Shown in pieces: positions 26,114-32,977 of a stretch of 64,000 nt of DNA. The notes under the pieces were generated by a model that saw nothing but the letters and a program-made list of their open reading frames with translations, was not told where the DNA came from and ran no database searches. This stretch comes from Actinophytocola sp044466355 (lineage in GTDB: Bacteria > Actinomycetota > Actinomycetes > Mycobacteriales > Pseudonocardiaceae), in the NCBI RefSeq assembly GCF_044466355.1, contig NZ_JBITMQ010000013.1:248001-312000 (forward strand), in the 5' to 3' direction. Position 1 is the first letter of the stretch, and each line of letters opens with the position of its first letter. The translations under genes and the position numbers were made by a program.

Positions 26114-26493
26114 TTCCACTCCGGCTGCTGCGCGTCGTCGCGGACCAGGTACAGGTTCGGCCCACCGACTGACCGCACCGGCTGTGCGGCCTGACACGTG
26201 TGCCCCTGCGCGGTCTCCAGCCGACGCAGCCGGAACGCGATGTCCGCCAGGTCGTCCTCGGTGCGGTCCTCCAGCGCGTGCGTGCGCCACGCCCAGCAGA
26301 CGATCGGGCCGATGGTGCACGTGATGACCAGAAAGGTCAGGGCTGCCGAGAACACGAAGCCTTGGACCTTATCGGTCTCGACGACGCGTGTCAGCCAGAA
26401 CAGCATCAGGGTCGCCGCGCCGGGGAGGGCGGTGGCGGACACCCACACACGGGCGGGTGCGGCGGCGCGGCGGGGGAGAGCGGTAGTCGGCAT
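26110..26493 (-). CDS. Prophage membrane protein of unknown function
   Basis: The 127-residue product has two hydrophobic helices (about 20-37 and 46-70), then a charged coiled-coil-like segment (A-L-E-D-R-T-E-D-D-L-A-D-I-A-F-R-L-R-R-L-E). It is transcribed leftwards from the immunity region and converges with int. Its position suggests a lysogenic-state gene, possibly superinfection exclusion, which is only inference. Confidence 0.6.
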   Translation of the reverse strand: MPTTALPRRAAAPARVWVSATALPGAATLMLFWLTRVVETDKVQGFVFSAALTFLVITCTIGPIVCWAWRTHALEDRTEDDLADIAFRLRRLETAQGHTCQAAQPVRSVGGPNLYLVRDDAQQPEWN

Positions 26494-26615
26494 TGATCAG
26501 TCCCCACGAACGGTCGTTGATTTACGAACAATCCTTTGTGGAGAGCTATCCATGACGATCTACGCAGAGTTACTGCCGTGACCAATCTGAAACGTTACTT
26601 CCTGGTAGGCGCAGG

Positions 26616-27047
26616 CTATGACGCGGATGCACTACCACGCAGGGTAGCGTCCTCGTCGCGCATCTGTTCGATAACCGCCCAGAACGCCGTTGCCCCCAGG
26701 CGCTGACGGATCTGCCGGAGCTGGATTGCCGGGTCGTCAGCGTCGGCGGCCGTGATCGGGGTGTAACCCGGCGCCCGGAATGCCGGCGGCTGCCCGGCCA
26801 CAACCGCCCTCGGGTCCACGGGCGTGGGCTCACGGGCCTCGTCGATCGCTGCGATGCTGCCCAGCGCCCACTGGAGCGCGGCCTCCACGTTGCGGATCGT
26901 CTTCGGGTAGCTGTCGCCGCCGCGCCGAATGCTCAACAGGGTGTTCTTGGAGACGCCCGCGGCCTGAGCCACCTCGTCCCAGCTCAGGCCCAGCTGTTTG
27001 CGGCGTTCGTCCATGAGTATGTCTCGCGAGGGGAGTCGCTTCGGCAT
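26616..27047 (-). CDS. Phage repressor-like helix-turn-helix protein
   Basis: The 143-residue protein has an XRE-type helix-turn-helix near the N terminus (L-S-W-D-E-V-A-Q-A-A-G-V-S-K-N-T-L-L-S-I-R-R-G). The C-terminal half is acidic and has no visible LexA-type Ser/Lys protease motif, so induction would not proceed by self-cleavage. Divergent orientation to the early genes makes it the best candidate for the immunity repressor. A -10-like TAGACT lies 6 bases before its ATG on the minus strand. Confidence 0.75.
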   Translation of the reverse strand: MPKRLPSRDILMDERRKQLGLSWDEVAQAAGVSKNTLLSIRRGGDSYPKTIRNVEAALQWALGSIAAIDEAREPTPVDPRAVVAGQPPAFRAPGYTPITAADADDPAIQLRQIRQRLGATAFWAVIEQMRDEDATLRGSASAS

Positions 27048-27150
27048 GCGCCCAGTCTAGGCCCTCTCTGTGTGAAGTCTATACCCACCGTGTGCATCGC
27101 AATACGGGCCGACATCGTGAGGGGTCTTTCCAAGATTTTCGCAGAGCGGG

Positions 27151-27180
27151 TTGACTTTACGCGCAGACTGAACCTAGATT
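27151..27180 (+). promoter_or_regulatory. Rightward early promoter, near-leaderless
   Basis: TTGACT (27151-27156), an 18-base spacer and TAGATT (27175-27180) form a good sigma-70-type promoter in the divergent gap beside the repressor. Only 6 bases separate the -10 element from the ATG at 27187, so the transcript should begin at or next to the start codon. This is the likely lytic early promoter. Confidence 0.65.
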
Positions 27181-27186
27181 GAACTC

Positions 27187-27378
27187 ATGCAAGCAACAGC
27201 CCCGGCCAAGCCGGTCACCGCGGAGGAGATCCTCGCCGAGTACGAGGTCACCCTCCCGGCCCGGGCGGCCAAGGAGACGTGCTCCTACTGCGGCGGCAGC
27301 GGCACCGTCCAGGTGTCCGACGACCGTCGCGACGGCGACACCACCTGCCCCTCGTGCGGCGGCACGGGCGAGCACTGA
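27187..27378 (+). CDS. Small DnaJ-type zinc-finger protein, first early gene
   Basis: The 63-residue product carries two C-x2-C-x-G-x-G zinc motifs (C-S-Y-C-G-G-S-G and C-P-S-C-G-G-T-G), as in DnaJ zinc fingers. It is the first gene after the early promoter and probably has a leaderless message. The next ORF overlaps by one base. Its function is unknown. Confidence 0.7.
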   Translation: MQATAPAKPVTAEEILAEYEVTLPARAAKETCSYCGGSGTVQVSDDRRDGDTTCPSCGGTGEH

Positions 27379-27494
27379 TGACCAGCGACCGGGCCCGCGG
27401 TGCCGACGGCATGGTGCCGCTCGTCCAGCGCCCGCCGCGCCCGCGGGTCCGGTCGCCCCAAAACACGCCACAGATCGGAGTCCGCTGTGACTGA
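27378..27494 (+). CDS. Putative 38-residue phage protein
   Basis: A basic, proline-rich frame of 38 codons starts at an ATG sharing a base with the previous stop (TGATG), and its 3' end overlaps the next frame by 8 bases. There is no recognisable motif. It is accepted on tight coupling alone. Confidence 0.45.
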   Translation: MTSDRARGADGMVPLVQRPPRPRVRSPQNTPQIGVRCD

Positions 27495-27600
27495 ATCCGA
27501 GATACAGGACTACTGGCGGTCCTTCGAGGACCACCTACGGCCTGTGGCGCCCGAACCGCCCGAGCTGGTGGACGTGGACTGGCACACCGCGTTCGAGTAA
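27487..27600 (+). CDS. Putative 37-residue acidic phage protein
   Basis: A GTG start overlaps the preceding ORF. The peptide (T-E-S-E-I-Q-D-Y-W-R-S-F-E-D-H-L near the N terminus) is acidic and probably helical. Nothing known resembles it. It is the last frame before a 276-base non-coding segment. Confidence 0.45.
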   Translation: MTESEIQDYWRSFEDHLRPVAPEPPELVDVDWHTAFE

Positions 27601-27876
27601 TCCCCCAACCGTCCCGAGTTGATCGACCCATCTCCTGGGTCTATTCGGGCTGCCCAAAACCTCACAGCTCCCTCGCTATCAGCGCTCGCCGGCTAGGACC
27701 CGGGTCGACGCGGAGGGGTACCGCATAGCTCGCAAGAGCAGCGCAGCGGGTCGACGCACCGAATATCGCCCGCACCCTCCGTCAGCGCTAGGAAGCCAGC
27801 CGTCCACACCGGACGGCACGGGGTTCGATTCCCCCTGACGGATCGCATTCCCTTTCGCAAACGAATCGAGTCCGTC
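27601..27876 (+). other. Non-coding segment with hairpin, partial repeats and a tRNA-like fold
   Basis: No convincing gene lies in this 276-base gap. It holds a hairpin (GACCCA at 27625-27630 with TGGGTC at 27636-27641). CGGGTCGACGC occurs twice (27701-27711 and 27748-27758). A D-arm-like AGCTCGCAAGAGC is at 27727-27739, and a tRNA-like fold is near the 3' end. It may act as a transcript break or leader between early-gene blocks. Confidence 0.4.
27779..27842 (+). ncRNA. tRNA-like element, degenerate tRNA or structural RNA
   Basis: CCGTCAG (27779-27785) pairs perfectly with CTGACGG (27835-27841), which is followed by A like a discriminator base. Just before that, GGGG-TTCGATT-CCCC is a tRNA-type T-arm, and GCCGTCC/GGACGGC forms a middle stem. 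The D-arm is only 3 bp and T33 is missing from the anticodon loop, so it is not a standard tRNA. At 64 bases it may be a decayed phage tRNA or a tRNA mimic. Confidence 0.35.
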
Positions 27877-28191
27877 ATGAACATCCTCGCCAGCACCGCC
27901 TACCGGGGCCGGACCCTCGAAGTCGCCGAGGAGACCCGCCTTCGCGACGCCACCGACGAGCACGGCAACGAGGTCCTCATCAGCACCGGCCGCCGCCACA
28001 TCCTCGTCAACGGCACCCGGCAGTTCGGCTTCGACCGCGACACCGACCCGGAGTTCATCCTCGCCGAGGCCCGCCGCTACATCGACGCCGCCGACATGGC
28101 CGCCGAGCGCAACGCCCAGCTGGCCGCGGCCGGGGGCTACGTGCCCACGCGTGACGCCCACTTCGCCTCCAGCTGGAGGGCCGCGGCGTGA
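27877..28191 (+). CDS. Hypothetical phage protein, 104 residues
   Basis: This is a soluble, charged protein with a central beta-type stretch (G-R-R-H-I-L-V-N-G-T-R-Q-F-G-F) and a C-terminal helix. No domain is recognised. Its stop overlaps the next gene by 4 bases. It starts a run of about fourteen tightly coupled small early genes. Confidence 0.65.
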   Translation: MNILASTAYRGRTLEVAEETRLRDATDEHGNEVLISTGRRHILVNGTRQFGFDRDTDPEFILAEARRYIDAADMAAERNAQLAAAGGYVPTRDAHFASSWRAAA

Positions 28192-28379
28192 AATGCGACC
28201 GACCGAAGTGCAACAAGCAGACGACGGGCGACGCCCTCTACTGCTCCGACCGCTGCTTCGACCTGGACAACGACCCGACACCCATCACGGTGCTGGCCCG
28301 AAACAAGGCGGGCGGTTTCGGCCGCGATCTCCAGTGGCAGGTGCCGGATGCCGTCATCCTCCCGGCGGTGGCCGAATGA
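28188..28379 (+). CDS. Small Cys-rich phage protein, probable zinc ribbon
   Basis: The 63-residue product has a C-x4-C ... C-x3-C pattern (C-D-R-P-K-C-N-K and Y-C-S-D-R-C-F-D) like short zinc-binding knuckles of MYND or FCS type. GTG start with GTGA overlap. The role is unknown. Confidence 0.6.
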   Translation: MKCDRPKCNKQTTGDALYCSDRCFDLDNDPTPITVLARNKAGGFGRDLQWQVPDAVILPAVAE

Positions 28380-28627
28380 GCCTGCACGACATCTTCGACC
28401 TCGGCGACGACCGCTACACCGCGCAGGTCGTGCCCGACGCCTACCCCGCCCAGCCGCAGCCCCGGCTCAGCAACTGGTCCGCCGAGGACCGCGAGGCGTT
28501 CTGCGGGGAGTACCCCGAGGAGCGGCTGCACCACTACGGCCCGGACCCCGGACATGGCGGACTGACCCGGCACATCGGAAGCCGGAAGAACTGCTCAGGG
28601 CCGGACTGCGACGACGAGGCGGCCTGA
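28376..28627 (+). CDS. Hypothetical phage protein, 83 residues
   Basis: This acidic product of ATG 28376 has an N-terminal S-L-H-D-I-F-D-L-G segment and two C-terminal cysteines (K-N-C-S-G-P-D-C). Its start overlaps the previous stop (ATGA). No homologous family is recognised. Confidence 0.6.
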   Translation: MSLHDIFDLGDDRYTAQVVPDAYPAQPQPRLSNWSAEDREAFCGEYPEERLHHYGPDPGHGGLTRHIGSRKNCSGPDCDDEAA

Positions 28628-28628
28628 C

Positions 28629-28802
28629 GTGTTCACCCCCGAGGACATCGCCGACCTGCACCGCGCCGCCGAGATCGTCCAGGCCGTCGCCGACCGCCAC
28701 CACACCGCCGACCTCCGCGCGGTCTCCGCCCTCTGCTCGGCCCTCCAGGAACTCCGCCTGTCCGAGCGCTACGACGCCAACCCCACGACCACAAGGAGAT
28801 GA
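28629..28802 (+). CDS. Hypothetical helical phage protein, 57 residues
   Basis: A GTG start two bases after the previous stop gives an almost wholly helical peptide (E-D-I-A-D-L-H-R-A-A-E-I-V-Q-A-V-A-D). Its end encodes the AAGGAG ribosome-binding site of the next gene. Function unknown. Confidence 0.5.
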   Translation: MFTPEDIADLHRAAEIVQAVADRHHTADLRAVSALCSALQELRLSERYDANPTTTRR

Positions 28803-28804
28803 CC

Positions 28805-28984
28805 ATGGCCAAGTTCGGCGGCTTCTTCTTCGCCCACGAGCACGAGAAGGACAACCGGCAGCTCGACTCCGAGATCCAGGAGGTCAACGCCGAGATCCGC
28901 AAGCGGACCAACAACGGCCTCGACTGCGAGGACCAGGAGGCCCGGCTGCAGAACCTCTACGACGCGAAGCACAGGAAGAACTGA
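28805..28984 (+). CDS. Hypothetical phage protein, 59 residues, coiled-coil-like
   Basis: ATG 28805 is preferred over ATG 28799 because AAGGAG then sits 6 bases away. The product begins A-K-F-G-G-F-F-F-A-H and continues as a charged helix (Q-L-D-S-E-I-Q-E-V-N-A-E-I-R-K-R). Function unknown. Confidence 0.55.
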   Translation: MAKFGGFFFAHEHEKDNRQLDSEIQEVNAEIRKRTNNGLDCEDQEARLQNLYDAKHRKN

Positions 28985-29043
28985 TGGGCTACGCGATCAT
29001 CTTCCTCGTCGCCCTGCTCCTGGTCTGCGCGGTGTCGTCGTGA
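28984..29043 (+). CDS. Putative 19-residue membrane microprotein
   Basis: The reading frame starts and ends with one-base TGATG overlaps to its neighbours. It encodes essentially one hydrophobic helix (M-G-Y-A-I-I-F-L-V-A-L-L-L-V-C-A-V-S-S). The exact tiling and membrane-helix composition argue that it is real. Function unknown. Confidence 0.5.
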   Translation: MGYAIIFLVALLLVCAVSS

Positions 29044-29306
29044 TGGACATGACCCCCGAGGCCATCTCCGAGCGGAGCCTCCGCGCCCGGCTCGCGGCGC
29101 ACGCCCGTTGGGCCAACACCCCCGACCGCGCCGCCGCGACGGCCGCCGCCCGGCAGGCCAACCTCGACCGGTTCGAGAAGCAGGTCGCCGACGCGCATCC
29201 CGACCTCGACCCCGCCACCGTCGCGAAGCTCGCCGACAACGCGAAGACCGCGCACTACACCCGCATGGCCCTGGCGTCGGCTCGGGCAAGGAAGAAGGCG
29301 TCATGA
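29043..29306 (+). CDS. Hypothetical phage protein, 87 residues, Ala/Arg-rich
   Basis: This basic helical protein has R-A-R-L-A-A-H-A-R-W-A-N-T near the N terminus, resembling short phage DNA-associated proteins. The ATG shares a base with the microprotein stop. Function unknown. Confidence 0.6.
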   Translation: MDMTPEAISERSLRARLAAHARWANTPDRAAATAAARQANLDRFEKQVADAHPDLDPATVAKLADNAKTAHYTRMALASARARKKAS

Positions 29307-29509
29307 GCACGCAGACCCAGACGCTGCCGGAGCAGATGACCGAGACCGACTGGGACGAGGGTCTCGTGCACGTCTTCTGCGACTGCGACGAGAACGTGTC
29401 GATGTGTGGGGCTCCGCTGACGGGTCCGATCATCGACCACCCGACGGACGACGACTGCCCGCTGTGCGTGCTGATCGAGGACGACCCGTGCCCGAGGTGC
29501 GGACTGTGA
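29303..29509 (+). CDS. Small acidic Cys-rich phage protein
   Basis: The 68-residue product is strongly acidic with Cys pairs (F-C-D-C-D and C-P-L-C ... C-P-R-C-G), suggesting a small zinc-binding fold. ATGA overlap with the preceding gene. Function unknown. Confidence 0.6.
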   Translation: MSTQTQTLPEQMTETDWDEGLVHVFCDCDENVSMCGAPLTGPIIDHPTDDDCPLCVLIEDDPCPRCGL

Positions 29510-29844
29510 CCGACCAGAAGCCCCCGCCCACGCGGGTCACCCCCGACCCGGACAGCCGGCTGGCCCGCCTCGTCGCCGAGCGCGCGGCCCTCGCCCCGGC
29601 CGTGTCCGACGCCAAGAAGCGCCTCAAGGAGATCGAGGACGCCATCAAGGTCGAGCTGACCAACGCCGCCCCGGACTCCGCGAACACCGTCGCGACCGTC
29701 CCCGGGTGCAAGCCCGTCCGCCTGGCCTGGCAGCCCCGCCCGCAGTTCCAGGAGAGGCGGTTCAAGGAAGCCCACCCCGAGCTGGCGCGGCAGTTCACCG
29801 ACCAGGACGCCGGGTTCTGGAGCCTGAGAGAGGTGTCGACGTGA
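29506..29844 (+). CDS. Hypothetical phage protein, 112 residues
   Basis: The start is the GTG at 29506, overlapping the previous stop. A coiled-coil segment (A-V-S-D-A-K-K-R-L-K-E-I-E-D-A-I-K) is followed by a beta-type region and F-K-E-A-H-P-E-L. Similar proteins with an N-terminal helix pair occur in actinophage early regions. No function is established. Confidence 0.6.
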   Translation: MTDQKPPPTRVTPDPDSRLARLVAERAALAPAVSDAKKRLKEIEDAIKVELTNAAPDSANTVATVPGCKPVRLAWQPRPQFQERRFKEAHPELARQFTDQDAGFWSLREVST

Positions 29845-30200
29845 CGATCTTCAACGCGTACAACGAGTTCACCGGGGCCCGCAGCAAGGCCGTTCTGTCC
29901 GAGGTCTGGCACGAACGCATCCGGCAGGACGAGCGGTGGGGCGAGCAGAACCACCCGGACCTGGACCCGCGCCTACCGCGGCACGTGCCGCTCCGTGACT
30001 TCGCGGCCTTCGCCCGGCACTGGAAGGCGGCCAACGAGTACGCAGTCAGCCAAGGCGCAGAGTCCTGGGACGGCATCCTCCTGGAAGAGGTCTACGAGGC
30101 GCTGTCCGAAGAGGACCCCGCCAAGCTGCGCGCCGAGCTGATCCAGGTGGCGGCCGTCGCGGTTGCGTGGGTCGAGGCCATCGATCGGAGGTCGGCGTGA
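29841..30200 (+). CDS. MazG-like / phage NTP-pyrophosphatase-fold protein
   Basis: The 119-residue product resembles the MazG-like helical pyrophosphatase superfamily. It has R-W-G-E-Q-N-H-P-D and, in the second half, L-L-E-E-V-Y-E-A-L-S-E-E-D and L-R-A-E-L-I-Q-V-A-A-V, the E-x2-E and E-x3-D/Q helices that bind metal. It could hydrolyse nucleotides or be a divergent non-enzymatic member. GTG start with 4-base overlaps on both sides. Confidence 0.65.
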   Translation: MTIFNAYNEFTGARSKAVLSEVWHERIRQDERWGEQNHPDLDPRLPRHVPLRDFAAFARHWKAANEYAVSQGAESWDGILLEEVYEALSEEDPAKLRAELIQVAAVAVAWVEAIDRRSA

Positions 30201-30343
30201 CCCCGACGTTCTCATGGCTGGTGGCTGGTCCCGCCGAGACGTGGTGCTCGGACGGCTGGTGCCACTGCCGTGCCCCGGCCCACCGCCCTGAAGGGACCAA
30301 CCCGGACGGACGTGAGTACATCGTAATCGAGGAGCAGCCGTGA
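30197..30343 (+). CDS. Small Cys/His-containing phage protein, 48 residues
   Basis: A GTG-initiated frame overlaps both neighbours by 4 bases. The product has the motif W-C-S-D-G-W-C-H-C-R, suitable for one metal ion. No known family. Confidence 0.55.
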   Translation: MTPTFSWLVAGPAETWCSDGWCHCRAPAHRPEGTNPDGREYIVIEEQP

Positions 30344-30666
30344 AGCGCATCGCCATCGCCGTCGGGGGCTTCGTCCTCGGGTACGCCTACGCGTTCGTGT
30401 CGGCCCTCGTCGCGAGCAAGGGCGGGGCCAAGGACAAGGTCACCCTGCCGCACCCGCCCGGCACCTGCGCCTCGGACTGCCCGTGGCCGGACGGCACGCA
30501 CCCGCACCAGTTGATCAGCCTGAAGGACGCGGCGGCCCGGTTCGGCATCAACCTCGACGGCTCGGACAGGCACGACGTGCTGCCGACGGACGACGAGATC
30601 GACGTGCCGCCCTGGGTGACGAGCCTCGCCTACCGCTCGGACGCGGACTGGGATCGGAATGGCTGA
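30340..30666 (+). CDS. Phage protein with N-terminal membrane segment, 108 residues
   Basis: A GTG start gives a basic end plus a hydrophobic helix (about residues 4-25) and then a soluble, proline- and Asp-rich domain with H-P-P-G-T-C-A-S-D-C-P-W. It may be membrane-anchored or exported. Function unknown. Confidence 0.55.
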   Translation: MKRIAIAVGGFVLGYAYAFVSALVASKGGAKDKVTLPHPPGTCASDCPWPDGTHPHQLISLKDAAARFGINLDGSDRHDVLPTDDEIDVPPWVTSLAYRSDADWDRNG

Positions 30667-30826
30667 GCCCGGCGAGCACCCCCTGACCCGGCCCATCTAC
30701 GACGCCCTCCGGCAGCGCGGAACCGCCCCGCCCCTGCCGCGCGCCTACGGCCTCCGCCTCGTGAGCGAGGTGCTCCGGGCCGTCGAACACCACCGTCTAC
30801 TTGAGACCACAAAGGACAAGACATGA
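30659..30826 (+). CDS. Hypothetical phage protein, 55 residues
   Basis: ATG 30659 overlaps the previous gene by 8 bases and the stop overlaps the next ATG (ATGA). The peptide contains P-I-Y-D-A-L-R-Q-R and ends in a helix. No homology recognised. Confidence 0.5.
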   Translation: MAEPGEHPLTRPIYDALRQRGTAPPLPRAYGLRLVSEVLRAVEHHRLLETTKDKT

Positions 30827-31416
30827 CCGACTTCAGACCCGGGGACCGGGTGCGGGTGAGCTACGAGGCCGAGTACCTGCGCGCGCACCGAACGCAGGAC
30901 GGCTGCCACGAGGTACGGGTGCCGGACGACACGAACACCCGCGTGACCTTGCGGTCGGCCACCGTCGAGCTGATCGAGCGGGCCGACGACCCGAGCAAGG
31001 ACCCGGTGGGGACGATCCGCCGACACCCAAAGTGCGGCCCGTACATCAGGATGGACTACACCACCGCTAACCCGTGGCTCGGCTTCAACGGGCTGTGCTC
31101 CTGGAACGACCACGAGGGCATGGTCGGGTCGGAGGTCGTCGGGGCCGTGCCGGACACCCCGGCCGCCGAGAAGCAGGCCGAGCAGGAGCGTCCGCTGTGG
31201 ACCGGCGACGGCAGCGAGGAGCCGCCCGAGTACGTGACCAAGGTGCGCTGGTCGCGGTACGACCCGGAAGCCAACGGCACCCCGTTCGCAGGGCGCGCTG
31301 AGGACGGCCGCTGGTTCTGGATGTACGAGGCCGACGAGTCGCCAACGCGCGGCAGCTACACCTTCGCCCAGTTGGCCGAGATCTTCGGAGGCGCGTACAC
31401 CGAGGTCCGTGCGTGA
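30823..31416 (+). CDS. Hypothetical phage protein, 197 residues
   Basis: The N terminus (F-R-P-G-D-R-V-R-V-S-Y) looks like a small beta-barrel of SH3 or KOW type. The remainder is acidic and Trp-rich with no catalytic motif. It immediately precedes the recombination nuclease, with a 4-base overlap. Function unknown. Confidence 0.6.
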   Translation: MTDFRPGDRVRVSYEAEYLRAHRTQDGCHEVRVPDDTNTRVTLRSATVELIERADDPSKDPVGTIRRHPKCGPYIRMDYTTANPWLGFNGLCSWNDHEGMVGSEVVGAVPDTPAAEKQAEQERPLWTGDGSEEPPEYVTKVRWSRYDPEANGTPFAGRAEDGRWFWMYEADESPTRGSYTFAQLAEIFGGAYTEVRA

Positions 31417-32234
31417 CGGAGATCTCCGTGGCCGACGCCATGTCCTCCGGGCCCCGGCCCAAGCCCCTGCGCGGCAACACCGCCTGGGCGGACCGCTACG
31501 CCGGGGAGCTGCGGGACATGGTCGTCAGCCACGCCCGCCGTGCGCCGCGGTCCGTGCAGCGCCACCTCGGGCCGTCGGAACTGGGCTTGGCCTGTGACCG
31601 GCAGGTCGTCGGGAAGATGGCCGGGCAGGCCAGCACCAACCACATCCACGACCCCTGGGCCTCGATCATGGGCACCGCCGGGCACGCCTGGATGGAGACC
31701 GCCCTGCACGACTTCAACCAGTCGGTGGGCCTGCGGTGGCTGCCCGAACGGCAGGTCACCGACCCGAACCTCCCGGACAACCCCGGCACCGGCGACGCCT
31801 ACGACGGCTGGCAGCGGATCGTCGCGGACTGGAAGTTCCTCGGCCGCACCACCCTCGACAAGGTCCGCCGCGACGGCCCGCCGCAAAAGTACCGCGTGCA
31901 GCTCAAGATCTACGGGGCCGGATTCGCGGCGCTGGGCCTGCCCGTCGAGCGGGTCGTGCTCGTCGCCTTCCCCCGCACCGAGGCCACCCTGGACAAGCTC
32001 TACGTCTGGGAGCAGGAGTGGCGGGCCAACGACCCCGAGCTGCTCTGGGTGTACGAACGCACGCCCGTCCGCGCCCAGCTCGCCCAAGCCGTCACCTCGG
32101 GGGCCCTCGACCTCATGCAGGTCCCGGCCACCCCGTCCGACGACGACTGCCACTTCTGCCCCTTCTACCGCAGTGACGCCACCGAGGCAGGCTACGGGTG
32201 TCCAGGGACCAAGCTGTTAAGGGGGTCTCGGTGA
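31413..32234 (+). CDS. Cas4/RecB-family (PD-(D/E)XK) phage exonuclease with Fe-S-type cysteines
   Basis: The 273-residue protein has the nuclease core I-V-A-D-W-K-F-L-G (D-x-K) and Y-R-V-Q-L-K-I-Y-G (the Q-x3-Y helix). Four cysteines are placed as in Cas4/AddB iron-sulfur nucleases: G-L-A-C near residue 60, C-H-F-C-P-F-Y near 246-252, and G-Y-G-C-P-G at about 260-265. It should process DNA ends in phage recombination or replication. The last residues after GYGCPGTK are L-L-R-G-S-R, which appear to be new sequence created by the HNH gene inserted directly downstream. No cas1 or cas2 is present. Confidence 0.8.
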   Translation: MTEISVADAMSSGPRPKPLRGNTAWADRYAGELRDMVVSHARRAPRSVQRHLGPSELGLACDRQVVGKMAGQASTNHIHDPWASIMGTAGHAWMETALHDFNQSVGLRWLPERQVTDPNLPDNPGTGDAYDGWQRIVADWKFLGRTTLDKVRRDGPPQKYRVQLKIYGAGFAALGLPVERVVLVAFPRTEATLDKLYVWEQEWRANDPELLWVYERTPVRAQLAQAVTSGALDLMQVPATPSDDDCHFCPFYRSDATEAGYGCPGTKLLRGSR

Positions 32235-32698
32235 AGACACCGGCGGAGGTACGTCACGGACAAACAGTCACGCCCGGCCCAAACGCCTGCTGGTTGTGGA
32301 CGGGCGGGCTAGATCCGGCGGGGTACGCGCGGTTTCGCGACGACACAGGGCGGAAGGTCTACGTACATCGGTGGGCCTACGAGCACTACGTCGGGCCGGT
32401 ACCGGAGGGTCTTGTCCTGGACCACCTCTGCCGCATCCGCCACTGCTCGAACCCGGCGCACCTGGAGGCAGTCACCCAGGACGAGAACATGCGCCGAGGT
32501 GCGCACGCCACGAAAACGCACTGCAAGCACGGCCACCCGATGTCCGAGGTCCTCCAGTACAAGGACGGCCCAAGGCGCGTGTGCCGGACGTGCAAGCGGG
32601 CGTCTGCCAGAGCCAGCTACCTGGCCCGCAAGAACCGACCCGAAGCCATGGCCGGGGGCTACGGCTGCCCCGGCACGAAGATGAGGAGCGCGGCATGA
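32231..32698 (+). CDS. HNH endonuclease inserted at the exonuclease 3' end (homing-type)
   Basis: The 155-residue protein has the phage HNH signature. An N-terminal W-L-W-T-G region is followed by V-H-R-W-A-Y, then L-V-L-D-H-L-C with H-C-S-N-P-A-H-L-E-A-V-T and a trailing C-K-H-G-H-P ... C-R-T-C zinc cluster. Its last residues repeat G-Y-G-C-P-G-T-K, which is also the end of the upstream nuclease, in a different frame and with synonymous codon changes. This suggests a mobile homing gene that displaced the original nuclease C terminus. GTGA overlap with the nuclease, ATGA overlap with the next gene. Confidence 0.85.
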   Translation: MKTPAEVRHGQTVTPGPNACWLWTGGLDPAGYARFRDDTGRKVYVHRWAYEHYVGPVPEGLVLDHLCRIRHCSNPAHLEAVTQDENMRRGAHATKTHCKHGHPMSEVLQYKDGPRRVCRTCKRASARASYLARKNRPEAMAGGYGCPGTKMRSAA

Positions 32699-32886
32699 CC
32701 CGCAACGAACTCGACCAGAAGCTCCGCAAGCAGCGCGGATACGGCCTCGGCGAACGCAACCCGGCCACCCTGTGCACCCGCGACGGCGGGGAGACCTACG
32801 ACACCCACGTCCGACAGAGCGCGTACTGGGCCCGTCTCCGCAAGATCGTGTCCGGCCCGGCCGGTTTGGTCGGCCTGAAGTACTGA
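32695..32886 (+). CDS. Hypothetical phage protein, 63 residues
   Basis: This basic small protein (N-E-L-D-Q-K-L-R-K-Q-R-G-Y-G-L-G-E) has one Cys. The ATG overlaps the HNH stop; before the HNH insertion it would have been coupled to the nuclease gene. An intrinsic terminator follows 36 bases downstream. Confidence 0.55.
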   Translation: MTRNELDQKLRKQRGYGLGERNPATLCTRDGGETYDTHVRQSAYWARLRKIVSGPAGLVGLKY

Positions 32887-32921
32887 CCCCCCGCCCCGGG
32901 GACAACTCCATACCGCACCGA

Positions 32922-32946
32922 CCCGCCCACACCAGGCGGGCTTTTT
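32922..32946 (+). terminator. Intrinsic terminator with T-run
   Basis: CCCGCC (32922-32927), a 7-base loop, GGCGGG (32935-32940), then CTTTTT. It is the clearest factor-independent terminator in the prophage. It ends only about 30 bases before the start of the next gene, so reading beyond it may require antitermination or a promoter not recognised here. Confidence 0.85.
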
Positions 32947-32977
32947 CATGCCCACCAACAGGAAGAGATCAGACACA

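Noticed and set aside
26551..26580. A 9-codon ORF between the membrane gene and the repressor
   Set aside because: It is too short, has no coupling to a downstream gene on the same strand and no supporting context.
31413..32234. Cas4-like nuclease as part of a CRISPR system
   Set aside because: No cas1, cas2 or repeat-spacer array is present. Phage recombination nucleases of this family are common.
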